A stretch of 64,000 bases of DNA, from contig CM077648.1 in the NCBI GenBank assembly GCA_039707465.1, positions 28,213,119 through 28,277,118 of the forward strand. The letters run 5' to 3'. This document shows, in pieces, positions 21,707 through 33,964 of the stretch. The DNA comes from Rhabdophis nuchalis (lineage: Eukaryota; Chordata; Lepidosauria; Squamata; Natricidae). Each line of letters begins with the position of its first letter. Positions within the stretch are counted from its first letter, which is position 1. Both the position numbers and the translations under genes were made by a program. The notes under the pieces are model-generated. The model saw nothing but the letters and a program-made list of their open reading frames with translations. It searched no databases and was not told the DNA's origin.

Positions 21707-23254
21707 TGTTTGTCTATCATCTGTGTCTGTCTGCCTCCAAATATATGATTTGGAGAATGCTTAATTTAGGAAGTCCACCTGGGTTTTCTTAATGAATCAG
21801 ATAATTCATTACACCTTCTTATTTCTAGCATCTCTCCATGCACATCATTAAATTATTTAGATTTAAACTATTTAGAACCAGAGCAAATTTAGGAAGTTAT
21901 GTGGTTTTCTGAACATCCAGAAATTTCAATCCACATCACATTTATTAACTACCGTGCAAAGTCAAAGTCCAACAAGATTCTGGAGCTAGAGACTGCATAT
22001 ATGAAAATGATGATTTCTATATTAGAAACCTTGTGTGTTTGAAAAAAAAAAGACATTTCAAAATATCTTTAATCCGGACACAATCCTTTTTTGATTTATA
22101 GGTCAAGTATTATTTCAAAAGTAAGTGTGACCTCTTGTGGCAGCTAGGGTGATTAGCTTTTAATTTTAACCATGAGAGAGACGAAAAAGAATATGGTTTA
22201 CGGAATAACTTTATTGTAATTAGGCTTAAGGAAACATAACAATTTCTATTAATGGATCAAATATTTTCTATCAGTTAACAAATTGGTAGATTAATTGAAA
22301 TAACTGAAAGTAGAAATATGAAACCACTGCCCTTCTCCCCTCTTCACTGTAAAAACAAATAGAGTTCTTTTTTTTCAAGATAGGCATTATTGCTGTGGGG
22401 ACCTTCAAAGATAATAATCTTTATACGATTTGATAATTCTGAATGGTTTTTCCAAGAGATGTTCACTATTTTGGCAGCTGCTGAGATGGTGAAGTGTTTG
22501 CATGTGTTATTAATTTACGTTACTCTTTTAGCACCAAGAGCTGTTAAGAATAAAGTGTCATATAGATTAGAATGCTTTAATCAAAACATAGATAAATTTG
22601 GCTATCTACTGGACATGATGATTTGATAATTTTGGGTAGTTTATAGAATCTCACCTCAGCACTGGGAGGAAGATATACAGCCAACAACTTGCAACTCAAT
22701 GTGATGGCTCAGCACTCTGTAAAAACCAGTTGGAACTAAAATATCTTTGAATCGGAGATGATGCTTGGTTGACCTGGAGTTGGATGTGATCCTTCTGCTC
22801 TGGCTGTGTCTCCTTCAAGGATATCACAGCTTTGCAAGTGGGATTATGATTCTTCAAAGTCAGGACTGAAAGGTCTATCTTTCCTCTTCTTTGATCCTTC
22901 TCTTAGGATGGGAAGTATCACACACGTCTTCTGCATTGGGAGGAGAGGAACATTTTACACCTGAGACCAGGTGGACCCCAACCCTGCTAACCTTGATGAA
23001 AGTGTTTAAAAACACTTTCCTAGGTATGAAGTTTATAAAGTCTGAGTGAGCTATTCTCTGCTACCATTTTGTTTTGATTTATATATCAGAACTGCATGTT
23101 TTAAGGTTTCAATTGTGGTCTTCATTTAAACTTTGTTCACCACCCAGCCTTACTGAACAGGTTTAAGTTTAATTTCAGGTTTAACTTTAAATTTAAACAA
23201 ATAGATTCCTTGTCCTTTTGTTTCTTTGTGCATGTGTTGATCCTAGATGTTGGG
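21707..23254. other. No recognised feature
   Basis: About 1.5 kb, mostly AT-rich. The open frame at 22390-22626 has no recognisable family resemblance. Confidence 0.45.
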
Positions 23255-23420
23255 CAGTGGTGGAGTTTCAATTTATTTTACTACCGGTTCGTTCATAGGA
23301 ACGCGCTCGTGCAACACTTCTGCGCATGTGCAGAAGTGTCCAGGCAGGTGGGCGGAGCCTCCCGCTGCTGCCACTACCTGTTTGTCTGATCTGGGGTAAA
23401 CCGGCATAAACCCACCTTTG
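23255..23420. mobile_element. hAT-type MITE (family B), short
   Basis: Starts cagtggtggagtttc and ends taaacccacctttg. Flanks atgttggg (23247-23254) and atgttgtg (23421-23428) match at 7 of 8. It includes the common 'tactaccggttcgttca' module. Confidence 0.85.
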
Positions 23421-23982
23421 ATGTTGTGGCCTGCCAATGGCCAGTGGGGCTGGCAGCAGATTCGAACAGTGAGGAGGTTGGGGAGGAACATAGGCCACTC
23501 TTGGAGTCTGGGGAAGGCTCTGATAGGTGCTCTGTGTCGGAAGCAGAGAAGGGACCAGAGCCGTATGCCAGTTATCAGCTGCCTTCAGAGTCAGACATCA
23601 GTGAGGCAGATGGAGCCTGTTCCCAGTGTGCAGAGTTGCCAGATGAAGGGAACAGCTAAAGAACAGGAGTCAACTTGGGAGTAAGGCCACAGGTGGACAA
23701 TGAATGGCTCCTCCCAGAGGAAAGAAAAGAGGAGTGAAAGGAGAGTGGAGTTTGCAGGAGACAGTTCACATAATTGGTTTGTGACTCTCCAAGACTCTTG
23801 CAAAGTTTTTCAGATATCAGCCTGGCAGCTCTCAAGCCAGATAAGGTCTGTAATTGTAAATCCTCCCTTGAAAGACTTTGCTGGATGTGAATGAGCAGAA
23901 TTCACAGTAAATTAATAAAAGGGGCTTTTGTCAGGACAAGGTGTTTGCTTCATACTTTTGGGAAGCCTAGGTCAGAACAACA
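23421..23982 (+). mobile_element. LTR-like segment (solo LTR candidate)
   Basis: The block begins TGTTGT at 23422-23427 and ends ACAACA at 23977-23982, an LTR-style inverted terminal hexamer. An 'attaataaaagg' polyadenylation signal lies about 65 bp before the end. The body is GC-richer than its surroundings and rich in GA, with no long open frame. The left border coincides with the target duplication of the family-B hAT MITE, so that element sits exactly at the LTR edge. I found no LTR target duplication. Retrovirus-like versus Gypsy origin cannot be told. Confidence 0.5.
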
Positions 23983-24469
23983 GACAAATGAAGGGTGTGC
24001 AGTAGAGACTGTGATATCACTATCCCTCTACCCAGTATATCATTTTTTCACCTCAAGAGCGAAAAAGCATCCTTATTCAAGTTAGAGAAAACTGTACCAG
24101 AAAGTTTATCTGACCTATGAATTTTAGACTCAAGCCTGGTTTACTTGAGCCATCAGAACTGTGGATTTAGTTACGTCCTGCTTCTTTTCATTTAAACATT
24201 TGGAAACCAGAATTCCAGAATCACTCTCTCCTATTGGTTGATTGAGTAATGCATAATATGACACAGCACCAGGATTAACCCTAATTGTGACACTTCCTCC
24301 CACTCAGAAATCTCTTCGTCATGTTGATATCTATGCAAGTCAGCTGGAGAGCTGAATTTTTCTATCTTCTTGCTATCTCTATTGCTGCTTCTATCACCTT
24401 GTATCTCATTAGGAAGACATCATAGATCTGATTGAAAAGTTGGCTCAATATTTTTTCAGGTTGCATTAG
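23983..24469. other. No recognised feature
   Basis: No supported gene or repeat. Confidence 0.5.
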
Positions 24470-24646
24470 CAGGGGTCTGCAAAGTCGGCTCTTTTAAGAC
24501 TGGTGGACTTAAAAGGGTCTGCAAAGTTGGCTCTTTTAAGACTGGTGGACTTCAACTCCCAGAATTTCCCAGCCAGCATGGCTGGCTGGGGAATTCTAGG
24601 AGTTGAAGTTCACCAGTCTTAAAAGAGCCGACTTTGCAGACCCCTG
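24470..24646. mobile_element. Palindromic hAT-type MITE (family A) with duplicated left arm
   Basis: It starts caggggtctgcaaagtcgg and ends with the reverse complement. The flanks can be read as tgcattag on both sides if the last two bases are shared with the element. The left arm is partly repeated: 'gtctgcaaagt.ggctctttt' occurs at about 24475 and again about 24516, making this copy longer than its relatives. Confidence 0.82.
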
Positions 24647-24812
24647 CATTAGCTCAATAGCTTTCCAACAGTATTGGCTTTAACACATTTAACACCTGCT
24701 GGGTGAAAAATTGATAGGAATTGGCTACTTTTTGCCATAAAGACTTGAAGTTCCTTCTGTTATTTCCAGGTGTCGATACTAGCTTAGGTTTTGGGGATTG
24801 AATAGTATAGAG

Positions 24813-24934
24813 CAGGGGTTCCCAAACTTGGCAACTTTAAGACTTGTGGACTTCAACTCCCAGAATTCTCCAGCCAGCTAATTCTGGAAGTTGAAGTCCA
24901 GAAGTCCTAAAGTTGCTAAGTTTGGGAACCCCTG
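24813..24934. mobile_element. Palindromic hAT-type MITE (family A)
   Basis: A 122-bp hairpin starting caggggttcccaaacttgg and ending with its reverse complement, with perfect 8-bp duplications gtatagag at 24805-24812 and 24935-24942. Confidence 0.93.
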
Positions 24935-24942
24935 GTATAGAG

Positions 24943-27188
24943 ATTTCCCTATTCTCTCCATGATGTTTCATAGGTCATGAACCACAGGGCACTCTGAGAA
25001 GATGCAAGTGTTCTTTATCCCTCCACCTTATAGCTGTAATTTTACCTTCTCCATTTTCTGAAAAACGTGTATCTTTCAACAGGAGTTACTGTAAGAATTG
25101 AATTTGGCAGTGGAAGAAAACACTCCACTCTTCAACTCCATTGTTAATTGGGCGACTTCTTTCTGTTCTCTTCTCCCTCCCCAGCTTCAACCTTTTAAAA
25201 TATTTCTCTTGTTCCATTTTAGAAATGTTTTTTTTCCTATATATCCTTTTTATTGTCAAAGATGAATTGGCATTCATCTTGAGTTCAAGTAGGTCATGAG
25301 TCCCATTGATTGTGTTGGACTCTGAATGGATAAAGATGGCTTCCCGTTGTTCAGTAGCATTCAGGAAAGGTGCCAGTCAAAATTGGTGGAACAACAGATT
25401 TCTTCCTCCGTAAGCATTCAACAACCCCCTTATTATTTCTAAGGAGGGGTGAGGAAAACTGGATATATCAACAGGTAATCTGCAAAGGAAATATAGTGCA
25501 ATAATGGGAAAGGACAATTTTAAATCTGACATGTAGTTCAGTTTTTTAGCTGAAACTTAAATCAGGTGTATCTGCTCTCTTGAAATTCTTTTCCTATCCA
25601 CAAGAAAGCGAGAAACCTGAATGCATTCAAAATAAGAAACATGGAGCTCTCTTTTTATTTGCTACATGTCTGTGCTTCAAAAGATCGCAAAGTCCTGCCT
25701 ATTGGGATACTGTTTTCTAGCACATCATTTCTAAACTGTACATTGAGCAAAATAATCCCATGGCCTCGGTATCTTTTAGAATGAATTTGCTTTGTAATTG
25801 CTGGTCAGCAGTTCTATTTAAAACTTCAAGATATGATAGAGATTTGGAATGTGGCTCTCTTAAAAATCTGCTTAGGAAAGTTTTTCTTTTAAAAAAATGA
25901 CTGTCTTCCAATGTACAGCAGATAGATTTGTGCAATGACAGTGTATAAACGTTTGTGCCGTAATAGAGTTTTGCTCTACTTATATATCAGGAAGTCTATA
26001 GATTTTGGATGGAGAGGGAAGATGTCTCCAATTTAATATAGTACTCTTCTGTTTTATTGACATGAAGATAAAACAATCTTGTCTGCATATGGAATCCCTT
26101 GAGACCAAAGAAATAAGGATTAATCATTTCTTTGGTCTACCCATTGACCCAAGTAATCATTGCTCAGAAAAAAAGGAATGCCAGCTTTCATAATGGAAGG
26201 TTGAGTGGCAGAAAGGAAAGACCGTTTGGAAAACAGCGAAATGTGCATAGCAACAGTGCCTACAATTGCTGTTGCTCATATTGTTGACAAGAATTTCAGG
26301 TGCTGAAACATTTGTGCTGGGAAAAAAAATCTGTGTGTTTTTTACCATTTTAATTCAGTCTGGTAAAAAAGGAAAGAGCCCTCAGTATCCTCTTCTCTTC
26401 CTAAAGCATTCCACTGAACTATACATTGTGCTTTCCTGACAAAGGCAGTATCTGTTAACATGAGATGGTTCCATCCATTTGGTTTCTGCTTTGAAAGCTG
26501 CCTAAGATGTTATTTTTCCACAAGGGTGGTTTTCTTAAATCTTTATAAAGAAAAAGAACAACCTATTTTCTGACTTATTACAGTTATTAATTAATATTTA
26601 TTACTTCAACATCTCCCAGTAGCAATCCTCTTTTAAGCCTAAAATATTGGGCCTTTATTATATTTGCCCATAGCACTTGCTAAGTAGGGCTTCTCCAGCA
26701 GGGGGCTACAAATTACTATTAATTTTCTTGGGCATAAGAATATGTTTCTTTCTTTATTTGAAGCCACCCTGCAATCAGAAACGAAGTGAAAGGGGTTTAA
26801 TATGTGGAACCTGGATTGAAATGCTTAGTGAATTTATGAATGCATATATACATTTATTAAAATTGGCAGAGTCAATCTTTTGGGACCGCTATTTTTGAGC
26901 AGAAATCTATGAAGAAGGATAATATTGATAACTTGTGTTTCTTTTTGAAGCGAGTAACAATATCTGCTTTCCCATCAATATTTATATATTCTGTTGCTGC
27001 ATTAAATTAAAAATAAAGCCAGACTATGAGTTTTAAGTTAGTGCTGTCCATGGTGCTAGTTTTTTCAAGTCATTTGAAAAGAAATCAAAGTGTTCACTTC
27101 ATTACATTTACAATATAGCATATCACATGTGTGTGTGCACGCGCTACATATAGGAATCTATGTAAAACAAAATAAAAATCATAAGGTG
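24943..27188. other. No recognised feature
   Basis: About 2.2 kb of mostly single-copy-looking AT-rich DNA. Short open frames at 25086-25277, 25717-25935 and 26677-26898 show no family resemblance. Confidence 0.45.
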
Positions 27189-27915
27189 ATAGTTTATAGT
27201 TTATAGTTATAGTTTATTTGATTTATATACCGCACCCTTTCCCAAAAGGGACTCGGGGCGGTGCACAGGCAATTTAAAAAACATATATAAACAACAATAT
27301 AAAAAATATAAAGCCAAATTAAATTAATATCCCTGTGCTAAAAATTTAAATACATTAAAACAATCCCTAAAACCAATTTAAAACAATTTAACTGCAGACT
27401 GTGGGCTGGGTGATGTAAGTTAGGCCAGGCCGGCCTGTTGGAAAAAATAAGTTTTAAGGTTCTGGCGGAAGGAGCAGAGATCCGTGATCGTTCTCAGTTC
27501 GGGGGGGGGGGGTAAGTCGTTCCAGAGAGTTGGGCCCTCCACAGAGAAGGCCCTTCCCCTGGGTGTCACCCGCTGGAATTGCCTAGTGGATGGCACCCGG
27601 AGAAGTCCCTCTCTGGGAGCGAATCGGCAGAAGGGATGTATGGGGCAGGATGCGATCCCGAAGATAACTAGGTCCCGTGCCATGGAGCGCTTTGAAGATG
27701 ATAGTCAACACCTTGAAGCGCACCCGAAAGACCACAGGCAGCCAGTGCAGCTTGCGCAGGAGCGGTGTTACATGGGAGCGTCTAGGAGCTCCCATAATTG
27801 CCCGTGCGGCTGCGTTCTGAACTAACTGCAGTCTTTGGGTGCACCTCAAGGGAAGCCCCATGTAGAGAGCATTGTAGTAGTCTATACGGGATGTCACGAG
27901 CGCATGGGTGACTGT
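27189..27915 (-). mobile_element. L2/CR1-group LINE 3' end
   Basis: The minus strand encodes the C-terminal domain after the reverse transcriptase: 'SRIDYYNALYMGLPLRCTQR', 'LVQNAAARAIMG', 'LHWLPVVFRVRFKVL'. After a frameshift near 27600 it continues 'RGRAFSVEGPTLWNDLPPPP' and 'TYFFQQAGLA' in another frame. The 3' UTR has the terminal stem at about 27225-27262 and a short TAGTTTA tail. A run of about 10 guanines at 27505 (plus strand) lies in the former coding part. It is a 5'-truncated, inactive copy. Confidence 0.82.
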
Positions 27916-29414
27916 GCGAAGGGTGACTGATAAACTCAGTGAAATGTGCTGCTTACAGTATTAAATAAATCTGTACAATTTTTCCAGGAAATGTTTTTTT
28001 CAAGAAGTTTGCTGAAAAGTTAATAATAATTCTATTCTTTTTATTCATGGCTGCTCTTTAAAATTAATAAGCTAAATATGTCCCTTAATATCTTATATTC
28101 AATTGCTAGTGGATAACAAATAGGGTAGATAGAATGGGGCACATAATTACTACATTGCTAATTTATGCCAGTGTTTCTATTCAATTTTAGTGTGATAATA
28201 ATAATGGGATGGAAATATAATAATTAAGGGAAAAATTGAAACCAATTGATTTGGGTTTAGAGTCTTGCAGGCAGAAGAGTTTAATAACATCTGTTTCAAT
28301 TCATAGAATTGATCTACAATGTGATCTGTTTTCAGAAGACAAATAAAATGATTTACTTATCACTGAAGATGTTAGGAATATATCTGGAGACTCAGAAGAA
28401 AGCCAACAAAAAACCTTAACATTGTTATTTCGGAAGAAATGGGATTTGAGACAGAACCAATAAAACCTGTCTGCAATAAGTTTCAGATATAGTGAACACT
28501 TAAATATCATTTTCTACTGCATGGGAATTAAATATTGTGAGCTTTGTCACTGATTTGAGTGAAGGAATCAGATTTGTGGCTCTACTCCAACTAAGCAAAT
28601 ACAGGTTTTCTTTCTATGCATTTAAAATTATGAAAGAATTAAGGATCACTTTGAGTTTTCATATTTAGAGGCTGAAGAATTGACTGAAGAGAATACACTG
28701 GTGGAAACTGTAGGCTGGATCACCTGACCCAGACCACAAATTAAGGGAGGTACCAAGCTGAACAACCTATCAGAAACTATGAAGTAGGGCGAAGAAAGTC
28801 ATGGTTTCTATTAAAAAGGAAGAAGCAAATTAGTTAAACTGGTAGTCAAATCTATAAAGGGATAAAGACTCTTTGTGGAAAACAAAATTCTATCATCCAC
28901 TCCTCAAAGCTCCAGAGCTGTGTTGCATTTTTTTATCTGACTTGTGAATTGTAAGCATTGACTATTGGATGATTAACTCTATCATTTGTTTCTTCAGACC
29001 TTTTTGGGAAAATAATCTTTTAAAGCTTTGTTTTCTGGGCAACAAATGTTATGTATGAAATGTGCTTTATACTATTTGAACTAGAGATTTAAATCTACAG
29101 TAAACATCTTGAGTTTGTAGCAAAATTTAGTTGTACATATAATGGGCAGCATAGAACATGTACATGTTAAGAAAGGTCATATATATTAGCACATTTTTTT
29201 TAAAATTCCCCTCTAAACATTGAAAGAAACAGTCAGCAACATCAAATCTTCTCTGCCTGGAGACTACCAATTTAATTAAATGATTTTTAGGAAAAAAGAC
29301 ACATAATAATGGATTTGAGAATGATTCTTCCAATTGTTGTTTTTTTCCTCTTTAGCTTTTTGTTTAAGATTAGGGAATTCAAGAACCACTTGTATTACAA
29401 TGTGTTTGGCTAAG
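27916..29414. other. No recognised feature
   Basis: About 1.5 kb AT-rich, without coding or repeat structure I can name. Confidence 0.45.
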
Positions 29415-29573
29415 ACCTTCCTTCCTTCCTTCCTTCCTTCCTTCCTTCCTTCCTTCCTTCCTTCCTTCCTTCCTTCCTTTTTTCCTTCCTTCCTTCCTTC
29501 CTTCCTTTTTTCCTTCCTTCCTTCCTTCCTTCCTTCCTTCCTTCCTTTTTCCGTTCTTCCTTCCCTCCCTCCG
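29415..29573 (+). repeat. (CCTT)n microsatellite
   Basis: A pyrimidine tetranucleotide array of about 38 units with a few CTTTTTT interruptions. The 86-residue open frame through it is a repeat artefact. Confidence 0.97.
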
Positions 29574-29790
29574 TCATCTAACTCTGCAAAGTGACTCTGG
29601 GGAGCTTACATTTAAAATAAAAATATTAAATAGAGACAAGTAGCAAAAGGCAAGATCAGTACATTGGTAGCATCTTTTCTGTTAGTCCACCAGCCATCTC
29701 CAGCATAGAGGAGCTCTGTCAGAATTCAAGGCCAACTTGAAGAGCCAGGTTTTAATGTCCTTCCAGAAGTCCAAAAGGGTGGGAATAAGG
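29574..29790 (-). mobile_element. Unassigned retroelement 3' end next to the CCTT array
   Basis: It shares 'aactctg...actctggggagctt' and an 'aaaataaaaatatt' segment with 12888-13075, and again abuts a microsatellite. Downstream 'gtccaccagccatctccagc' and 'ttttaatgtccttccagaag' look like a LINE-derived sequence. Family not identified. Confidence 0.4.
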
Positions 29791-30191
29791 TTTTACTTAC
29801 CATCTAGGATATAGCAATTATTTTTAGAGAATCTGAATCATTACGGAATAGGATAGAAAGTAACATTGTGAGAACCAAAAGCAAAGCAGATGATGTCGTT
29901 TCACAGCATGCCCCAAGAAATTAGAATTACCATGCTTTTCAGCAGAATATTTACTGGACTAACAAAAATAAGTATTTATTTTAAGACTGATAAAACCAAC
30001 TTACTTATTTACAAAGCACAGACTTTAGACTTTGCTGCCATTAGATGTGATAGCCAATGGACACTACTGTAGATGGTTTTTAAAGTGACTGGACAAATCC
30101 AGAGAGCCTGTGCTTTCAATGGCTGTTAGTCTGGATGGGTGTGTATTTCTGAATTAAATATAGCATATGTTAAATACCTGGAAAGTGCCAT
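29791..30191. other. No recognised feature
   Basis: No supported gene or repeat. Confidence 0.5.
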
Positions 30192-30395
30192 TAGAAGAGA
30201 TAGTTTGGTGTAGTGGTTAGGGTACTGACCTAGAAATATGATATGGTAAATTCTAATCCCACATTAGGCATGAAAAACAGCTGTCTGACCTTGGGCCAGT
30301 CTCTTTTTCTCAGCCTCATAAGGTTGCATTGTAGGGATAAGTAGAATGAAAGGACTATTGCCACTTTAAGTGGTATGTGGGGAAAAAGATGAGAT
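30192..30395 (+). mobile_element. tRNA-derived CORE-type SINE
   Basis: The head 'tttggtgtagtggttagggt' resembles a tRNA A-box region, and 'aattctaatcccacatt' a degenerate B box. The body 'ctgtctgaccttgggccagt' followed by 'ctcagcctca' is the CORE/MIR-type signature. The 3' end is diverged. The fragments at 1699 and 45815-46500 belong to the same group. Confidence 0.75.
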
Positions 30396-30874
30396 AAAAC
30401 TATAACAAAAAAAACCCTATGTTCCATGTTCAAACTTTTGATCTTTGTGAAAAAAAATATGTTGACCGTATGTGACACTGAGTGCTGGATTTGGTGACTT
30501 AACTTCATTCAGCTGTGCTTTTTCTGTTTTTAATTGTTTCTTTTATCAGTAATCATTTATCTATATAAATAAAAATGTAAAATAGTTTGTGCAAAGCCAC
30601 TAATCTCAGAAAATACTGCACCGTTCGACACCAAATTTTCACACAATGTTCCCAAGGACGTCCGATGCAATCATATGTACATTTTGTGTGGCTGGCACAT
30701 GTGTGTCATGTGCAAGCAGCACAAACGTAAAAGGTACACACTTCTCAGGTTTTCACCTCCCTGTAGCTCCTCCCATCCAGCTGCTTCTTACGATGCGTCA
30801 CACAAATGTCTCTCACATTTCCAACGGTCGTTTCCTCAGCAACCAAATAAGGCTCCAATGTTGCCACACTGCAT

Positions 30875-31142
30875 GGAGGCTGTATGGATGCCTACTAGGC
30901 CCAAAACTAGGCATGGGGGATGGGGTAGGTAGCACATTCCCATGTGGCCCATTTTTGGTCCCCGGAGGCTGTATGGTCGCCTACTAGGCCCAAAACTAGG
31001 CATGGGGGGTAGGTAGCACACTCCTATGTGGCCCATTTCTGTCCCTGGAGCCTGTATGGTCGCCTACTAGGCTCAAAACTAGGCATGGGGGGGGGTAGCA
31101 CACTCACATGTGGCCCATTTGTTGTCCCAGGAGGCTGCATGG
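30875..31142 (+). repeat. 83-89-bp minisatellite inside the Helitron
   Basis: Three units plus the start of a fourth begin 'ggaggctgtatgg' at about 30875, 30964, 31047 and 31130. Each carries 'cctactaggc(c/t)caaaactagg' and 'catgtggcccattt'. Confidence 0.9.
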
Positions 31143-31405
31143 TAGGTAGGTAGAGGGATAGAGAGAGAGAGAGGAAAAAATACAGTAGGTAGGTAGGTAG
31201 GTAGGTAGGTAGGTAGGTAGGTAGGTAGGTAAAGGGATACAGAGAGATAGGGAAAAATACAGTAGGTAGGTAAGTATGTAGAGGGATGAGAGAGAGAGGG
31301 AAAATACAGTAGGTAGGTAGGTAGAGGGATAGAGAGAGGGAGGGAAAATACGATAGGTAGGTAGGTAGGTAGGTGAAGAGAAGAAGAAATACAGTAGGTA
31401 GGTAG
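31142..31405 (+). repeat. (GGTA)n array with higher-order units
   Basis: GGTA runs alternate with a purine block (gagggata(c/g)agagag... aaaatacagta), giving about five higher-order units. Open frames on the minus strand through it are artefacts. Confidence 0.93.
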
Positions 31406-31655
31406 GTTGGGGGTTATACGGTTGGTTGTATGTACGTGTTTGTGTGCGCAGGTGTACATCTACACACAGATTGGTTAGCCATTTAACCAGACTGGCCCAC
31501 AACAACGCGTGGCCGGGTACAGCTAGTTTACAATAAATATGATGTTTAGCATGAGTTGTACAGATCTGGAACACAGTTCTCATGTATTCAACCTATTATC
31601 TAGAACATAGCAAACATATATTTTCTAAGGGCAGAAGAAGTGCAACTATAGGATA

Positions 31656-32035
31656 CAGATGGTCTTTGCTTATTGATCATTTATTCAGCAACCATTAGCA
31701 CTGAATGAGGAGATGGAAGTTGTGGCCATCACAGCATCCCTGCAATCATATCAAAACAATTAGAATGCTTGACAACCAGTGCATAGTCAAGCCTCCCATA
31801 GTCATGTGATTGCCATTTTCAACTTTCACTGCCAAGTAGAGTCAATGGGAAAGACAACCTGCAAGTTGCAGTCATGTGACATGGAACGTAATAGCAATGT
31901 GTGATTCGCTTAACAACTGAAACTGTTGGTGTAAGTCAGCATGGTACATGATTTATTTTTTTTCCATTTTACAACTGCACTGCTTGGTAATGAAGTTGCC
32001 AGTCCCAATTATGGTTGTTAATTGAAGACTATTTG
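31656..32035 (+). mobile_element. Tigger/mariner-like MITE, old
   Basis: Starts cagatggtctttgcttatt after TA and ends 'attgaagactatttg'. It shares 'catagtcatgtgattgccat' and 'gaagttgccagtcccaatta' modules with 19454-19851. The right TA has decayed. Confidence 0.6.
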
Positions 32036-33964
32036 AACATACCTAAGATGCTGGAAAGAGGAACCTGGAATCAGAGTATCCTTAAAGGAATTCTGTTGCA
32101 TTTTGTCTTTTCTTTCCACAATTAGTTGCAATAAGCCAGTGTCAGAAGTGGCATATTTTCTTCTGATCTTCTGTTCCTTTGAGCTCAGTGTGCATCTGCT
32201 TTCTCTCCCACTCACCACCTACATGCCATTTGTACAAGAATTTCAGCTCCACAGTGCACTCAAACCAGAAAGAAATTGTTAAAAAGAGGAAAAATGTTCT
32301 ACAACATCACATTTCTTTTTTTTCCCCCAGACAGGATGTTGAATATCCCGTCTTCTGGCTGATAGCTACTTACCTCCTTAAATCCTGTGAGGCAGCACTC
32401 ATTGGACAATGACTGTCCACTTCTTGATGTACTTTGATAAAAAGGCCTATTTTTTCCAATGTAATGTAGAACATCTTAAAGCCAATATTATCCAAAGCTT
32501 ACCATCTTCTTTTCAATTACATTTACTTGCTTGTGATGGGCTGGTTTTTTTTGTTTTTTTTGTTCTAACAAAACTGTTATCACAACCCTGCAGCAATTGT
32601 TATTAGGAAAGCTGAAATTATTTCTAGTTTGCATAGCTTTCAATTTGCATTGCATGTAGTTCAGTGATGCATAGAATGTAGCTTAAGTGCCATATTTGGA
32701 CTCATAATATTGTTTTAGTGGTCTCCTACTGCAGAATGGAGCTCAACTTTTGTTTCCTTAACAAACAAACAAACCGTTGAAATGTTTAAGGTCAAAATGA
32801 GTATTTCGAACCTTATAGATGTTCAAAGTATCTATTTTATCCCTTTAAACCCATGAATTCTCTTTCCAAAACAGCCTGGATACTATAAATATGTCTCTTG
32901 AAATACTTCTTAAACTGATGGAAGGTAGATGTTCTTACTTGCACAATGACTTGATTTTAAAAGCATTTAGATATGTGTGCCCATATAGTACTTTAGTACT
33001 TTAACACTACCAATAAAGCAAGAACTGCTAAAGTGCTAATCCAGCATAATCTCCCAGAACCAATTAATATTACATGAACTGTAGACATATCACCAGAATG
33101 GTTATGGTACACAGTGATTATCAACCCAATTCTTAATGAGCCCGATAACTAAGCTTCACTTAATTTCAGTGACCCAAAATTCCAATCAAGGAAACTGAAA
33201 TGGGTTTTCCTACTCAGTTAAATCTTTCTTGGCAATATTCACTGTATTTTCCAAGGGCTACTGCCCACGAGCTGAGGTGGAAAATTTTCCAGGCCTAGTG
33301 GAATCTCAGGTGATCTTCTGCATGAAAATAATGTATATTTGCTGAGCAATAGTTTAGTAGGGCCTTTTCCTTCCAGAGAATGTTCCCAATACAGCCAAAT
33401 ACACTTTCAAAAATAAACATAGCTAATCCACTCATAAAAATAATTATTAAAAACCTGTGACTAATACCACCATGGTAAACAGTAAGTTCATGTTTTTAAT
33501 ATTTCTGGAATCTAGATCTAGAAGAAGGAAGAACCTTCACTCTTATAACAGTTAGCTCTACATTTTTCCCAGAGTTTCAAAAGTTCATTGGGACATTGTT
33601 ATAAACTGTGGAGTGGCACATATGGTTGTATCGCTTCTTAAAAACCATCTCTTTATTTCATATGGGATGTAATGATTTTCTGAGTATTCCTACTGCAATT
33701 TCTTATTGTTATTTTTTTCTCAAGAAGAAATGAATACTATTGAGGCTTATGAAAAAGCACTTTATGGAAAGCAAATCCAAGAGCCATTAATTTTCACACT
33801 GCCATGGCACATATTATATATTGTTTGGTTTTGCGTACCACAGTGCCTGATGGAAAAATTGATTTATGCCAGAAAAAATGTGATTCTGGAAGGGCTCAGC
33901 CAATGCAAGCTATGAGGTATGATACTATGATACGATTTAGGAACTAAAGGACAACAAATAAGTA
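32036..33964. other. No recognised feature
   Basis: About 1.9 kb AT-rich sequence with no gene or repeat that I can support. Confidence 0.45.

Larger units (their letters stand above)
30560..31526 (+). mobile_element. Non-autonomous Helitron
   Basis: The element begins TCTATATAAATAAAAATG at 30560 after an A and ends ...gtacagCTAG at 31526 before a T. This is the A-T insertion site and TC...CTAG ends of Helitrons. A GC-rich subterminal region ('aacgcgtggccgggtac') lies just before the 3' end. There is no Rep/helicase coding sequence. The interior is expanded by a minisatellite (30875-31142) and a GGTA array (31142-31405). Confidence 0.85.

Noticed and set aside
31079..31583. 126- and 159-codon minus-strand frames rich in Thr, Tyr, Leu and Pro
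   Set aside because: Produced by the GGTA array of the Helitron; no domain or codon structure.
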